A stretch of DNA of 53,627 nt from Lactarius indigo. Its lineage: Eukaryota > Basidiomycota > Agaricomycetes > Russulales > Russulaceae. The notes beneath the pieces are model-generated. The model saw only the letters and a program-made list of their open reading frames with translations, ran no database searches and was not told the DNA's origin. The stretch is from NCBI GenBank assembly GCA_025766275.1, contig JAFKAC010000233.1:1-53627 (forward strand), in the 5' to 3' direction. Every line of letters begins with the position of its first letter. Position 1 is the stretch's first letter. Position numbers and translations under genes: made by a program. This document shows, piece after piece, positions 9,969-22,018 of this stretch.

Positions 9969-11230
9969 ATGGTTGTCTTCACTTTTGTCAATAGCCAAAA
10001 GAATGGTGGCTATTATATTGCATCGACGAGGTCCTCCATGGGGTGGTGAGTCGAGCCACTTTTGTCACTGTGCGTCGGTATGCAATGCAAGATCTAGGCA
10101 GGGGCTCCCCCACGACTTGGCCAATACGATGGAAGATGTACGAAATAAGGGTGAGGAGGTTGAGGAAGTGTCCGTCGGGCTCGACGGCGACTGGTTCCTT
10201 CGTACCAACGCGCGGCACGGTACGTACTCCTCCCACGTTAACCATTCTCATCGATCTGGTCTGATGTTCCACAATGCCTCAGCGTGCAAGACGCAACACG
10301 ACACAGCAGGAATGGTTTCCAACGTCGAGCTCTTTGCGCAGCTCGCGGCTCAAGGCGGATTGAATCTAGAGCACTACGCGATCCAGTGCTTCACGTTCGT
10401 GCCGGACCCATCGGGCTACGTCACCGTGCTGCACAAGGGTGACCGCTCGCTCACACGGTGCGCATGGCACAATGTCCCAGCGGGGCTCGATCAGCTCCTG
10501 GATCGCGAGGCGGGTAAAGGCGTCCGCCACGTGACCGTCGGTATGGGCGGGTCATACGTCGTGATACTTAATAGCGGGATCGTCTGGTGGGAGGCCGTTC
10601 CCCTGCCGTTGAACCAGCTATTGAGTGACGCCGAAACGAGGGGCCGTGGCGTGAAGGTAAGCCCTGCGACTTTTGGTGGAATGGACAGGGATTAACCTGC
10701 CCATTATTCCTCAGACCGTTGCGCTCTCCCTTGTCGCCCCCGACTGGTTTTTCATCGAATTCGCCGACGGGGCGACGCAGTTTGTACTCCCCCCAAGTTG
10801 GCACACCGCCCTCAATAAACACACCGCCCTAAGTGTGCGTACGCCAGGTCCGACGATGGTTACCGCATTCAATCGCCCCTCCCCATCGGCATCTCGCCCT
10901 CCACCGCCTCCGCGACCTTCCCCGCCCGGATCACACGGCTCATTCAGCCCACTCAATTCGCCTAGCCCCGGCCCCGTCTCTGGACCCTCACCTTACACCC
11001 CACACCAATACGTACCAATGTATGCCGGTCCACCACAGTTCGTACCACAACCACCCCCACACCCCACATATCACATCACCAACGTATACAACAACATGCA
11101 ACAACCACAGAAGCCGCCAGCCCAAGAAAACGGCACGGTCCAGCTACTAGGTGGAGCGCTCAAGGTCGCGGGGGCCCTGTTACCCATATTCACTGGTGGC
11201 ATAGGTGTGGGAACGGGCTTTGGCTCCTGA
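9969..11230 (+). CDS. Uncharacterised fungal protein with two repeat-like modules and a Pro-rich tail
   Basis: I do not recognise a named family. A consistent four-exon model gives 362 aa: 9969-10045, 10098-10219, 10283-10656 and 10715-11230. The body contains related segments: VSVGLDGDWFLRTN, VTVGMGGSYVVILNSGIVWW and VALSLVAPDWFFIEFADG. Each is a beta-rich unit of the form V-x-x-x-G-x-W-F, separated by a helix-like stretch ending in GKGV or GRGV. The C-terminal third is very rich in Pro and Ser (about residues 210-330) with several PPP and YxP motifs. The last 25 residues are Gly/Ala/Leu-rich and might insert in a membrane. The acceptor at 10097 was chosen because it is the only one found that joins exon 1 to the long frame. 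A shorter protein starting inside exon 2 cannot be excluded. Confidence 0.65.
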
Positions 11231-11690
11231 TTCTGTGCGAGCCTATCGGACACCGTGGTTGTGGGTTTCGTTCCCAGTCTTGTTCCACACCAATATGTCG
11301 GCTATTCTACACATACCATATTTATCTCTCCCAAAATTTGTGTTTTACTTTTTTTTTTGGTTGTGGGCTGTGTCTAGATCGGTCGCTATTCCGGTATTTC
11401 TGTGCAATTTTGGGCAGTTTTATAGGAGTCTGAAACAACATGTAATGATTGACCCACCAACACATTCCTGAGTCACAAATGGGACCCCTTCCCACATTCT
11501 CCTCAAGCACCTTCGACGTAACGTGGACAGCAGTATGACTTTATATTCTCGTTTGACAAGTCATCGCTCCCACCAAAGTCTATTCAAATCATCAAAACAT
11601 TTATTGATACGGAACTTATACACTTTCTACAGTAAGTAGACGCGATCGATACAATTGTCATCAAGATTGTCAATGGTCCGATTGTTCGTT
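11231..11690. other. Convergent intergenic region, nothing recognised
   Basis: This stretch lies between two genes whose 3' ends face each other. It is T-rich near 11340-11360, which may serve 3'-end formation of the upstream gene. No reading frame of note is present. Confidence 0.4.
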
Positions 11691-12687
11691 TCATACTGTC
11701 GCAGTAAGCAGGCACCCCAAATCACAGCTCGTGGGTGCGGCGGCGTTGACTGGGAACGGAGTTGGGGCGGAATTTGAGGTGGGCTCAGAGCTAAAGGAAA
11801 AGCTGGCGCTGGTGGGTGTGGGTATCGCAGAAGGTGTGTTGAGGTCGATGGTACTGAGGCTGGACGTCGTGGCAGTGGACGGAATAACTGGGACCGGACC
11901 CTGGGCACTGACGCCGACCAAAGAAGGGGGAGAATCGACGGTAGGGGGAGAGGACGACGGCACATTCGACGGAAGGACGGAAGATGATGTTACGGAGAAC
12001 GGCGGCGGAGGGAAGGCGGGCGCTTGTCCGGAGCTGGGGACGGCGGGGGAAGATGAGCACGGGGGACCTGTAACGGTCACCGTGACAGCAGAGAGAATGA
12101 CGATGGTCTCAATACCGTCTGCACCTGTGGTTGTGAAGGTGGGCGGGTTGCCTTGTACAGCAGGGTTCGTGATCGCAGGTGGCGACGGAGTGGTGGTGCT
12201 ACCAAAGTTGACGCTCGATGATGTGGTGGTGGACAGTGAGGGGGGGAACGACGCAGGAGTGCTCGAGGGCACAATCCCACCAAAACTGAATGAGCTCGTA
12301 GACGCAGGGTTGAGCTGACGCCTATTCAGCTTGATGAGGGGCGGGGGGGCTGCGGGTGCATTGAGCTTGATGATATCAGGGCCCACGGATGGCTGCACAG
12401 GTGCGGCATAGTTGCCATAATGGCCAGAAGCAGCGGGTGGCTTTGCGGAGGGGCTATTCAAGAGGATGACAGTCGGAGATGGACGAAGATTTGAGCTGGA
12501 AGCAGCGACACCTGGGCGCAAAAGATGAGCTAGGACGAGGGGAGCGTTATTGCTAGAACGTACTTGTGCATGAAACGTTAGATTCGAGCTTGATAATGGG
12601 TGGAGCAGCTGCGTCTCCCACAGCCGGTGCGGGTGCAGCGACAGCTGCAGAAACAAGCAGAGAAACTAAAAGTGCCTTGGAGAGCAT
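11691..12687 (-). CDS. Secreted Ser/Thr/Pro-rich protein with KLN motifs
   Basis: Two exons, 12564-12687 and 11691-12511 (minus), give 314 aa. The first 18-20 residues form a clear signal peptide, starting MLSKALLVSLLVSAAVAA, with cleavage expected near APA. The mature protein is dominated by Ser, Thr, Pro and Ala, typical of an O-mannosylated wall or extracellular protein. A short motif recurs: IIKLES near the mature start, IIKLNAP and LIKLNRRQLN in the middle. The NRRQ site could be cut by a KEX2-type protease. A Cys pair lies near the C-terminus (SCDLGC), with one Cys near the N-terminus (NVSC). I see no GPI signal or catalytic domain. Low-complexity composition prevents a family call. Confidence 0.7.
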
Positions 12688-13144
12688 TGTGCGAAGAAAC
12701 TATAATGCCGGTGAAAACGAGAAACAGAACCTGAGTCGCAAGCAGTAAGGATCGTAGAAAAAGTTGAGCGCCTGGCCCTAGTAGCGTCTAGCTGGTGAGG
12801 AAGAAGAAAAGAAGGACTTGAGAACATCTTGGTGTGTCAATCCTTTATAGAGAAAAAGGTGACCAAAAGGCAAGACAATAGCCAACAAGCCAGACACAAA
12901 GCCGCAGCAGATCATGAGAGAGTTCTGAGCTGTACAGGCTATTGTCGCCATTTTGGGAGAACAGATAAAACAAAAAGGTAATGACCCGGTCAGTGCTGTA
13001 GTTCGTCACGATCTTGTTTGCTTTGTCTAACGTCTCTTGGGAAAGGTGACTTGTATAAGGCCTTTGTCAGGTTCCGGTCATTTCGGACCGTTGCAGTAAT
13101 CGCACGCCGACGGCCAAAAAGGTTATACAAGTACAAATTTATCC
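12688..13144. promoter_or_regulatory. Divergent intergenic region between the secreted protein gene and SHMT
   Basis: This 457-bp stretch separates two divergent start codons and must hold both promoters. A GGTTATACAAGTACAAATTT sequence about 20-35 bases before the SHMT ATG is probably part of its leader. No specific factor site stands out. Confidence 0.45.
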
Positions 13145-15102
13145 ATGTTTCGTGTTCTGACTCGTCCTCTTCGCCCTGTTGCACTCGCTTCCTTTCCCCA
13201 CAGAGCCATGTCACAATCTACACCTGAATTCGTGAGTTCGCTGTTCTCGTCTGATTATTGGTTCCTCGAGAATGTGCCACGTGCTGTCTAATCAACGACC
13301 ACATGGCATGATGAGCTTGGATAGAACTGCAGACGCGACCAGATCTTGGCGTTCCTTCAATAACCCGAGCCTGGAAAAACTCTCTCTAACGGACCTTCAT
13401 ATGTAGAACAAGGTCCTCTATGCTCCTCTGTCAGAGGTCGACCCAGAGGTTCAGAACATCATCGACAAGGAGACATGGCGACAGTACTCCGGTCTCGAGC
13501 TCATTGCCTCAGAGGTGTGAATTCCTGCTTTTGTCACTCGTTTTTCCTGTTGTCTGACCTTGGTCTGTTAAGAATTTGACCTCTCGCGCAACGATGGAGG
13601 CAAACGGCTCCATCCTGACCAACAAGTACTCAGAGGGTCTCCCGAATGCGCGGTACTACGGCGGTAACGAGTGGATAGACGAACTCGAAATCCTTTGTCG
13701 CAATCGAGCGCTCCAAGCATTCCACCTCGATCCTGCAATCTGGGGTGTCAACGTTCAGCCCTATTCGGGCTCCACTGCCAAGTGTGTTCACACGCTGTTC
13801 TCGTCCTTCCAATGAAGAATTCACCGCGGAAAAACTAGCTTCGCCGCTCTGACCGCTCTATTGCAACCTCAGGATCGATTGATGGGTCTCGGCCTGCCTG
13901 ATGGTGGCCATCTTACACACGGCTACTACGTAAATTATCAGATCCGTTTCTCTGACGTTTGCTAACTGTCTATACAGACAGCCAAGAAAAAAATGACCGC
14001 GTCGTCGATCTACTTTCAATCGTTCCCTTATGGCCTAGACCCCTCGACGCAGCTCATTGATTACCCCACCCTGGCCTCGCAGGCACGTATCTTCAAACCG
14101 CGTCTCATCATCTGTGGCGCGTCAGCGTACCCCCGTGATTGGGATTATGAGGCGCTTCGAAAAGTCGCCGACGAGCACGGGGCATCTCTCATGGCAGATA
14201 TCGCCCATACATCTGGTCTCGTTGCCGCCCAAGAGCTTGCCGATCCCTTCAAGTATTGCGACGTCGTAACAACGACGACGTAAGTGTTCCAGTCCGCGAT
14301 TTTCTGAGGGATAGACGCCTGAGCAAAGCCCTCCTCACAGACACAAAACGCTTCGCGGCCCGCGAGCAGGTCTCATCTTCTTCCGTAAGGACGGCGAGGC
14401 CCACAAGGACCTCGAGAAGCGCGTGAATGATGCCGTGTTTCCCGCGTGCCAGGGAGGTCCGCACAACAACACTATCGCCGGTATCGCAACGACGTTGCTG
14501 CAGGCGGCGCAGCCTTCCTGGAAAGTGTACGCGCAGCAGGTGATTAAGAACGCGCAGGCGCTCGCAGACGAACTCGTCAAACACGGGTACAAGCTCCAGA
14601 CAGGTGGCACGGACAACCACCTCGTTCTCTGGGACCTCCGCCCCCTCAAGCTGACAGGGTCCAAGGTCGAGAAGATCGGTGATCTCCTCGGCATCACTAT
14701 TAACAGTACGTCCCCTTGATCTTTAAGGAGGTAGGAATTTGATGCACATTCTGCCCTTTGCCAGAAAACGCCGTATCGGGCGACGCATCCGCGCAAGTGC
14801 CAGGTGGCATACGGATCGGCACCGCCGCATTGACATCACGTGACATGCGTGAGGAAGACCTGCGCACAGTTGCGGGCTTCCTCCACCGCGCGGTGCAGCT
14901 CGCGCTGCTGGTACAGAAGGAGTCTGGTAGCAAGCTGCTCAAGGACTTTGTGCGTTCTGCGACCGTGCCCGCAGAGGGGAAGATCGGCGCACAGCAGGTG
15001 GCGGAGCTTCGTCGGGAAGTGCGCGCGTTTGCAAGGAGGTGGCCGCTTCCCGGAATCACGAGTCCGATAACGCGGCCTGCTGGCATCGAGGAGGACGACT
15101 AG
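13145..15102 (+). CDS. Serine hydroxymethyltransferase (glycine hydroxymethyltransferase)
   Basis: This PLP enzyme interconverts serine and glycine with tetrahydrofolate and feeds one-carbon metabolism. Seven exons give 499 aa: 13145-13231, 13407-13514, 13573-13781, 13839-13929, 13978-14279, 14341-14705 and 14765-15102. Hallmarks are GLELIASE, the [10 protein letters not shown] stretch, [15 protein letters not shown] and [13 protein letters not shown]. The PLP lysine is Lys268 in [14 protein letters not shown]. The chosen ATG gives the Arg-rich, acid-free leader [20 protein letters not shown], a plausible mitochondrial presequence. A second in-frame ATG at 13208 (MSQSTPEF) would give a normal cytosolic enzyme. 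Intron 1 is 175 nt, long for this window. The compartment is therefore open: mitochondrial, cytosolic or both. Confidence 0.95.
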
Positions 15103-15965
15103 GGGGATAACACAATTTCTCAGACTACCCGCGGGGGTGGGAAGATTCAACGTCAAGAGAGGCCTGGGGGAGGCAGGAAGCGTGAATGATCGACCCCATT
15201 GTATATTGGCACAAAATGGACTTCAACATCGTCCGGAACACATTGCAATTAAGTTACTATATCACGCCGCACACCGTGTGAAAAGATATGAATCACTGCC
15301 CGTGAGAGGTTTCAACGGCCGTTTTTGTTGTCGATCTACCACACGGAACAAGGGCACGTCTTATTATAACTTGACTCGGAACAACAAATCGCATTGCAAC
15401 AGGGTGGAGCTCACGGTATAACAACAGTCATAAATATACGCGTGGTGACAACAAGGAGTAAATATGCTACGTGTGGAGTGTGAGAAGAGGGATGGCACGG
15501 ATGTAATACGGATGGAGTGGTGTAATATGCATGTATGATGGAGCAAATAATAGGGATACCAAGAGACCGAAAGAAATGAGAGGAAACGAGTCAATCCCAA
15601 ATATGAATAACCGGCACCAGCGGCGAAGAACTGTACCACTGGCCCTTTTTGTCGCCCCTCGAGAAGAAAAAGGAGGGCGGCACAGTGGAGCATAGAGAAC
15701 CAGAAGCGTGAATTCGGAAAGGAGAAAATGCAACTAGTCAGTCAAGATGGATTGCGCGCGTTTTGCGGGTTACGCGTGTGTACCGCAAACAATCCAATCA
15801 ACTACGAACGTGCGCACGTGCATGTCTGGTCCGTGATCGGTGAAGAGTTAGCTTCTCTATAGGGCCATGGGGAACGACACATGGGCGCGGGCGCTCCAGC
15901 GCAACCCTTGCCCACCACGACCTGTCGTCCATTGGCTCACGACCATTGGCTCACGACGCACGAGC
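15103..15965. other. Convergent intergenic region, nothing recognised
   Basis: This AT-richer stretch of about 860 bp lies between the 3' ends of SHMT and the carboxylesterase. Short open frames on the minus strand near 15364-15733 have no family character. Confidence 0.45.
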
Positions 15966-18103
15966 CTATGGCGTGTGCTCCTGGTGCATGAGCTGCGCGC
16001 CCGACGGGCCATTGCTGAGTTCGAGCCCGACTTTCTGCACGAGCGCACGGCCGAGCGGTTCGAGGGCATTGCGCCACGCGGCGGTGCGGCGGCGGCTCTC
16101 GAAGATGTTCGTCCCGCGTTCGCCCGCCTCGCCCTCGGGCCCCAAAACGAACACCTTGTCGCGCGACCACGGTGCCTGGCCATACGCGAACGCGAGCCAG
16201 CGCGCTTGCAGCGCGTCGCGCACCGCGCCGTACTGGTACTGGTCAACCGAGGGCATGGGCTCGCCGTCGTCACTCCCGTCGTCGAACGCCGAGTCGAACG
16301 CCGAGTTGTCGAACGGCACGTCGTCGTCATCGTCATCGTCGACGTCGAAGCGGTCCGGGAAGAACGCGTCTGAGTCCGCAGAGGCAAGGAGCAATTGCGC
16401 GGCAAAGGCCGGGCGCGCCGTGTCGAAGAGGTAGAGTAGGTCCGTCGCGTGGTGTGGGATGCCGCTGCCCGGCGCCTCCTGGTCAAAGACGTAGCGCCAG
16501 ACACCCCCCGAGTCCTTCTGGGACCTGGAGCTCCGGAACTTCTCGGCAACGAGATGGGTGGGCCACGCGAAACGCGCATCGTTGATGAGTTCGAGTAAGC
16601 GTTCCGGGAACTCCTCGTCCGGAGTGTGTGCGGAGATGTCATACGCACGCAGCAGCGCATTTGCCTTTTTCACGCTCTGACAAATGGCACCGACGCGGCG
16701 GACCACGGCGGCGGGGGTCCAGGCACTCACGGAAGGAGCATATCCGAACGACTCGAAGTTGCAGTCACCGATTATCACCGGCTGCTGACTCGCTGCGGGG
16801 ACACGAGGACGGGGAATAAGAGCCAAGTTGTTGTGATGTAAGACTTGTAGGACTTTGGCTCCGATCCGTGAAGGATGCGTACCGTGCGTGTCGACGATGT
16901 GTTGTTCAATTACGCACTGTGCAGTAAGCTTCTCAGGAACGTGTAAATGGTTCTGCGGGACCTCTTCGGCTGGGCGGGTTTCTGTCGATGCATTCTTGAA
17001 AAAATACCCGTCATCGACGGCCCGAGGGCCGGGAGTGAAACCGACCAATTTGTCGATGGGAACTTTGCGTAACTCCTGAATTGTCGAAACGTGAAGCGCA
17101 GACATGACTTTGGACAGGTGAACTCCCACGAGTGAAACGCTCGGCAAGTTGGGTTCGGTGATAGGGCTCTGGACGATGGCTCGTGCAAATAATGGGTACG
17201 ACCCATTCGAGGTGGAGTTCAGATGGCTTAGGATGTCCGAGGCACCAGTAGATGCGCCAAATAAGGTGACATTGGAGCCGTCGCCGCCAAAATCAGCGAT
17301 GAAATCATGGACCCACTCCAACGCGCGTCGTTGGTCGCGGAGGCCGTAATTACCTACACCCTCTTCACCAGCAAGCTTGTTGTCTTCTAAAAGCTTTGGG
17401 CCGGCGGCACAACCCAAAAGGCCAAGACGATAACTGACGGGGAAAACAACTGAGTAAATGAAACTATCCGGGGGAGGTGTGTGCTTACTTTATCGTCACG
17501 AGGACAATAGGCTTTCCTAAACGCATACTACTCTGCACTAAGGGACCTCCATCGTAAAGCCAATGTGATCCAGAGCCACGATCTCCACCGCTGTGATGAC
17601 ATAATGCGGGTGGAGGTCAGACAGTTCACTACGTAAGAGATGAGGCACAAACCCATGGACCCAGACCATGACAGGGAGGCGCGACTCGCGCGTAAGGCCA
17701 CCAGGGCAGGTAATGTTCAGGTTGAGACACTCAGATTCGATTTGCTTGAAATTCTGAGCTGAAGTCTCGGCGCCGGTGAAGGCAAAAAGTTCCTCTTCAT
17801 TTGTTTTGCCTTTTGGCTGCGGGCAGATGGGTCTGCGGGGGGCGAAGGGCGCTCAGTTTCTGACGCGTAAATAAACGGAGAAGAACCGACGTACCCGTAG
17901 CGAGTGGCATCGGTAGAAGAACGATAGGAGGTGAAGAGCTTTGACTGACGAAAGCGAGCGGGAATAGAAGCATATTTGATGCCTCGGTACTGGTGTATTG
18001 GGAGTTCGGCTGTCGACAAAGTATGCTGAAGACCGGTGAAGGTGGTCTTGAGAAGCGTATGACGGACAATGGGTTGGTATGCGGGAGGGATGTGAATGCC
18101 CAT
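15966..18103 (-). CDS. Type B carboxylesterase/lipase-like protein
   Basis: This is an alpha/beta-hydrolase of the carboxylesterase type B family. The exons on the minus strand are 17895-18103, 17653-17832, 17489-17590 and 15966-17433, giving 652 aa if the last exon is uninterrupted. Evidence includes the N-terminal strand QYRGIKYASIPARF, the oxyanion region VMVWVHGGGDRGSGSHW, then YRLGLLG, the NYGLRDQRRALEWV helix block and the nucleophile elbow GASTGAS. The usual elbow is GESAG, so Glu is replaced by Ala; the Ser is kept. A candidate His is in GIPHHATDL. An Asp-rich insertion (eight acidic residues in a row, near DVDDDDDDD) lies in the C-terminal half. A 90-nt GT-AG segment at about 16797-16886 is in frame and could be an intron, removing a weakly conserved stretch. 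There is no signal peptide, so it is probably intracellular. Substrate unknown. Confidence 0.88.
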
Positions 18104-19660
18104 GACGAAAGGGGGAGGAGAGGGACGAGTTGGGGAGGGGGAATATGGAAGAAGAGAAGAGGGTATTAAATGGGATGGTGGTGGGTGGGTGGAAGGGATA
18201 ATGATTTTCGGTTAAATGTCAAGACCGATAGACTCGAAGAGGCTGGAATCTTTTCATTCAACACAGCAACTCGTCTCGTAAATCCACTTTGAAAAACTAC
18301 CTTGATCGTCCATATCAGGAAACCGCGCTCTAGACCCACGTGACGATCTTGACTTGGAGCCTCGACCCAAGCAGAATCCGCAGTCCGTGGACCGCAGTTG
18401 TGCACAGCTTAGGGGGACCAACTCGGAGAAACGATCCATAGAAGATTCGGGTGGGCCCGGGAACAAGCTGCAGGGGTGGAGCGAGGCCGTGAGTAACAAG
18501 AGACAGAATAAAGTGATCTGGATGACGACGTAATAGGATACCCCCTTTTGTCGGGTTAGCGGCGATGGGGCAACTCGCTGGTCCAGCGCTAATCATGCTT
18601 CCATGAATGCCAATCTTGGCTTAGCGCAACAAACAGGCAGCGCGTCGTGCAGCGAAAGGTCAGAGTGGACCTACATTGTGGGCGACACAACTACAGGTGC
18701 CACCCTCTTGTCGTCATTTCAATAATCGCACTTCTCTCTCTGCGCCACACATATGAGCCGCACGAAATGGGTTCTGGAAGTCGGAACCCGCAGTCAACCA
18801 CACGGCACGACTGGTGGCACTTCAACGTTCAACCGCCCAACGCCCTCAATTTTACAGTAACCACCTACCCGCCAACTTGAATATCTCGGTCCGTCCATCG
18901 GACACTTCTGGAGGAAAAGGTATAAACGAATTCTTATTCTTTTTAGATATGTACTCAAGTACACCGGATCAAGCACAGGTGGTGCACCTATAGCCAAATC
19001 ACAGAAGTATACCCGAGTACGGTCTATTCTGGCGAACATATGAACCTGTCAACACGTCTTCTCGCCCTCGGGCGATGTAAAAACTCCCGAGGACTCACTT
19101 TAAATGAAGTGCCACGCGAATGACCATCCGGGAATGAAGCATAAACGCTCCACAAAACGATCAGAAAGGAAGATGCGAAGCGGTAGAGAACCAAGGCGAT
19201 ATACAGCAGTACTGGTCCAGCTGATCATGCGTGTGGGAGGTAAAAAAACACGGCTGTCCTAAGCAGCCGAGTAATATCCGAGTGCAGCTCAAACTGTTCA
19301 CCGACCCTGAGACAATGCACTTTTAATAAAGAAAAGGCGATATGATTTTGGATATGATGAGAAATGGAGGTTTAAACGGTGTTAGGGAAAGAGAATAACA
19401 ATGTTAATGATGGACTTGACACAGCGATGGCAGATAAATACACTGCGCTATCGATGCCGATAAACTTCGGATCGGAGTTCGGAAATGAGTCAATGCACGT
19501 GACTATCCATGTAGTTTTCGATCACGATAACACAACCAGTAGCACGGCAGCAAGGCATAGGTAAATTACGTAACAAAAGGTCGTTAGTCGCAAGCGCCAC
19601 CGTGAGCTAACGGCTCGTCCGACGCGCTGTGCGTTTTTATTGCATAAAGAATTGCGTGGC
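18104..19660. other. Intergenic region of about 1.5 kb, nothing recognised
   Basis: The first 100 bases are the pyrimidine-rich leader (on the minus strand) of the carboxylesterase, with TTTAATA near 18165. The remainder shows only short frames without family character and no obvious terminal repeats. Confidence 0.45.
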
Positions 19661-22018
19661 TCATTGCTGTTTAGGTTTCACAAGCCCAAACAGTCGTCCT
19701 CGCTTGACCTTCGCGGCATGAGCCGCGCGCACGTCGTGCTCGAGCTCCTCCTCGCTCAAGGCGCCGCCAATCGCATACCACGTAACGGTGAACATGCCGA
19801 GCACGGCCGTGAGCACGCACCCGGTCATCGCGAGTATGCCCTTCGTGTGCCACCCGTTATTCTGCAGGAAGGGCCCCGTCTTCAAGCCAGACAGGTCCGT
19901 CGCAGATGCGTGGCCCGCCGCGTTGCCCGACGCGGGTAAGTTCAATGCACGGCATTGCTGCGCGAGCGCGGAGGGTGGCGCCTGCACGGTCTCTGCACGC
20001 TGTTGCATCTCTAGCGGTGCCTCTATGAAAGTTACCGCAAGGCCTGCTTCAAGATGCCACTCGATATGGCCTGGGGAGCCACGGTTGTTAGCGCGTAAAT
20101 CAAAGAGACTCGGAAGAGTAAATGCGCACAGTGAAGTAGCCATGCGCCCGGGTTGTCTGCCACCACGCGCAGAGCAGCGGAGCTTCCTGATGGCACTCCG
20201 ACTGTATCACGCCGGATAGGGTTCGCCTGGCCTTCCACGATTGGTGGGTTCAGGGTTGGGTCGCTGGACGTATAGTCATCAGCGCGATTGACGATCTGTA
20301 CCTTATGACCGTGAAGATGGCTGTGGTAAAAAGTGTTTAGCATCCGGTTTTAAGACGTGCAATGAAGGGGGACGCACAATGGATGCTTTCCAGCATCACC
20401 ATTCTTCAAAATAATTTGGACAGCGCTCAGGTGATCGAGGACGAAGCTCGTCGTTCCATAGGCCGTCACGTCAGTGGCATTGGGCCCGAGAGTGAGGACG
20501 CTCAAGGCCGTGGGCACAAGTGGCGAGTTATATGTGATCTGGTTGAACATAGCGCGATTCGTGCCGTCGTCCATAGTATCGAAGGTAATCTCGAGCTCAA
20601 TTGTTTGGTCCACAGGAAGCATCGGCTCGACGACAACTGGAACGAGCGCAGTATCATTGACGTCGTGGTATGTATCCACAAATCCCGAATCTGTGAGTGA
20701 TGCCGATGAACTGTACGTGATAGACGAAGTCACATCTGGAATTCAGGTATCACAATCTGGTGCTGCATAGCTCCGATGGTCAAACGTACTAGGCTGCAGC
20801 TCCGGGGGCACTTTGTCAAACATGTCTGTATCCATGTTCGCATGGATTGCCCAGTTCGAAGTGGTGTCATTTCGTGCAGTGACCAGCATGGAATAACGTT
20901 GAGCGACAGTAATACTCAAAAGGTCAATAGCTGACTCCTCGACGTCCGTCTGTCAAGTATTCCATGTTAAAATAACCTCGAGGAGCTTGGAAAAGAGGAA
21001 CTAACGCCGTCGACTTCGATGATGCGCATATCGTGACCGTCGATCCAAAAGAAGAAAGCGGCAAACGCGCTCGTATTAACGATGCGTAACCGGTAGGTCT
21101 TACCAGGCTCGAACGGCAGGGTCGCGTTCTCGTTGAAACCAACACGTGAGGTGACGGGAGAAGGGTTCGTCCCTGAGATTGGGCCTAGGTAGGTGCCATT
21201 CTGGGCAAAGTATACCAACGCTGAGTCTGCGGAGGTGCAGATGGAGTGTAAGCCTTCAAAATTAGACAACGGTGTCGTCAATTTGGCTGACCGGGAACAG
21301 GTTCAGCGCCACCAGGATTGGCCACGCTGATAAAGCGTTTGAGCAATACAGAATGTTCGTCGTGGTACCAGTCACCCAGGACAACAGTGAATTCGGCGTC
21401 ATAGGAGTGGACCTCCTTTGACGGGTGGATAATAAAGGGAGCGCGAAGACCGTCAACGTAGTGACCCTGTCCGCATAAAGGGTGGTGAGCCGTGGTGAAA
21501 TCTCCCCGAGGCTAACCTAACATACCGACGAATGTCCATGTACCCAGTAGGTTCCCCACTGACCAGAGGAATTTATAGGGATAACGTAGTCGAATGACTG
21601 GCCTGGAGGAATTCCGCTGCAATATCTTAACAGCAGGTGCACTCGAAGGGTTTTGAGCTTACCATTGTGATACGCCTTGAGCACCATCGAACCAGGTGGA
21701 GTAATTGAAGAACATGCCATGGTGATGAAGCGTCGTTGACTCTGGGAGAGAGTTGAGGGCATGGACGATAAGCGTGTCGTTGGCGGAGACGTCATGAGGA
21801 GGTGGCCTTAAAGTTCATAGAATAAATGTTACAATCTCATCGGGGCTGACAATAATCGATGCTCACGGCCAGGTGCCGTTCACACCAATAACACGGCGGT
21901 CAAAGAGGCCATCTGGGTTGGCATCCTCGACATAAGTTATGTTCCACCAGATTTCTGTGACCCCGGCAAAGGCAGGAGAGGCTACAACAGAGAGCAAAGC
22001 AAGGCGGTGGAGCCACAT
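19661..22018 (-). CDS. FET3: FET3-type multicopper ferroxidase, membrane anchored
   Basis: This multicopper oxidase would oxidise Fe(II) to Fe(III) at the cell surface and pass it to the FTR1 permease. Nine exons (minus) give 633 aa: 21867-22018, 21663-21806, 21526-21616, 21292-21466, 21006-21226, 20790-20949, 20378-20735, 20130-20320 and 19661-20070. A signal peptide is evident ([18 protein letters not shown]). The copper ligand motifs are all present: TLHHHGM, WVHGHSSGHY, HPFHLHGHKV and [14 protein letters not shown]. The segment [14 protein letters not shown] is characteristic of ferroxidases rather than laccases. After the oxidase domain comes one transmembrane helix (about [20 protein letters not shown]) and a short Lys-rich cytosolic tail, the Fet3 topology. 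It is divergent from the FTR1 gene, the classic fungal arrangement. Ferroxidase rather than laccase identity rests on the tail and the neighbour; I did not verify the iron-site acidic residues. Confidence 0.93.

Noticed and set aside
11731..12318. 195-codon plus-strand frame rich in Gly, Val and Glu.
   Set aside because: It is the antisense of the Ser/Thr/Pro-rich secreted protein, and its composition follows directly from that.
15867..16585. Long plus-strand frames opposite the carboxylesterase.
   Set aside because: They are antisense shadows caused by high GC and strong codon bias of the minus-strand gene; their translations are Arg/Ala-rich without domain character.
19661..22018. Calling the multicopper oxidase a laccase.
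   Set aside because: The C-terminal transmembrane helix, the NMDTDMFD segment and the divergent FTR1 partner fit a Fet3 ferroxidase better.
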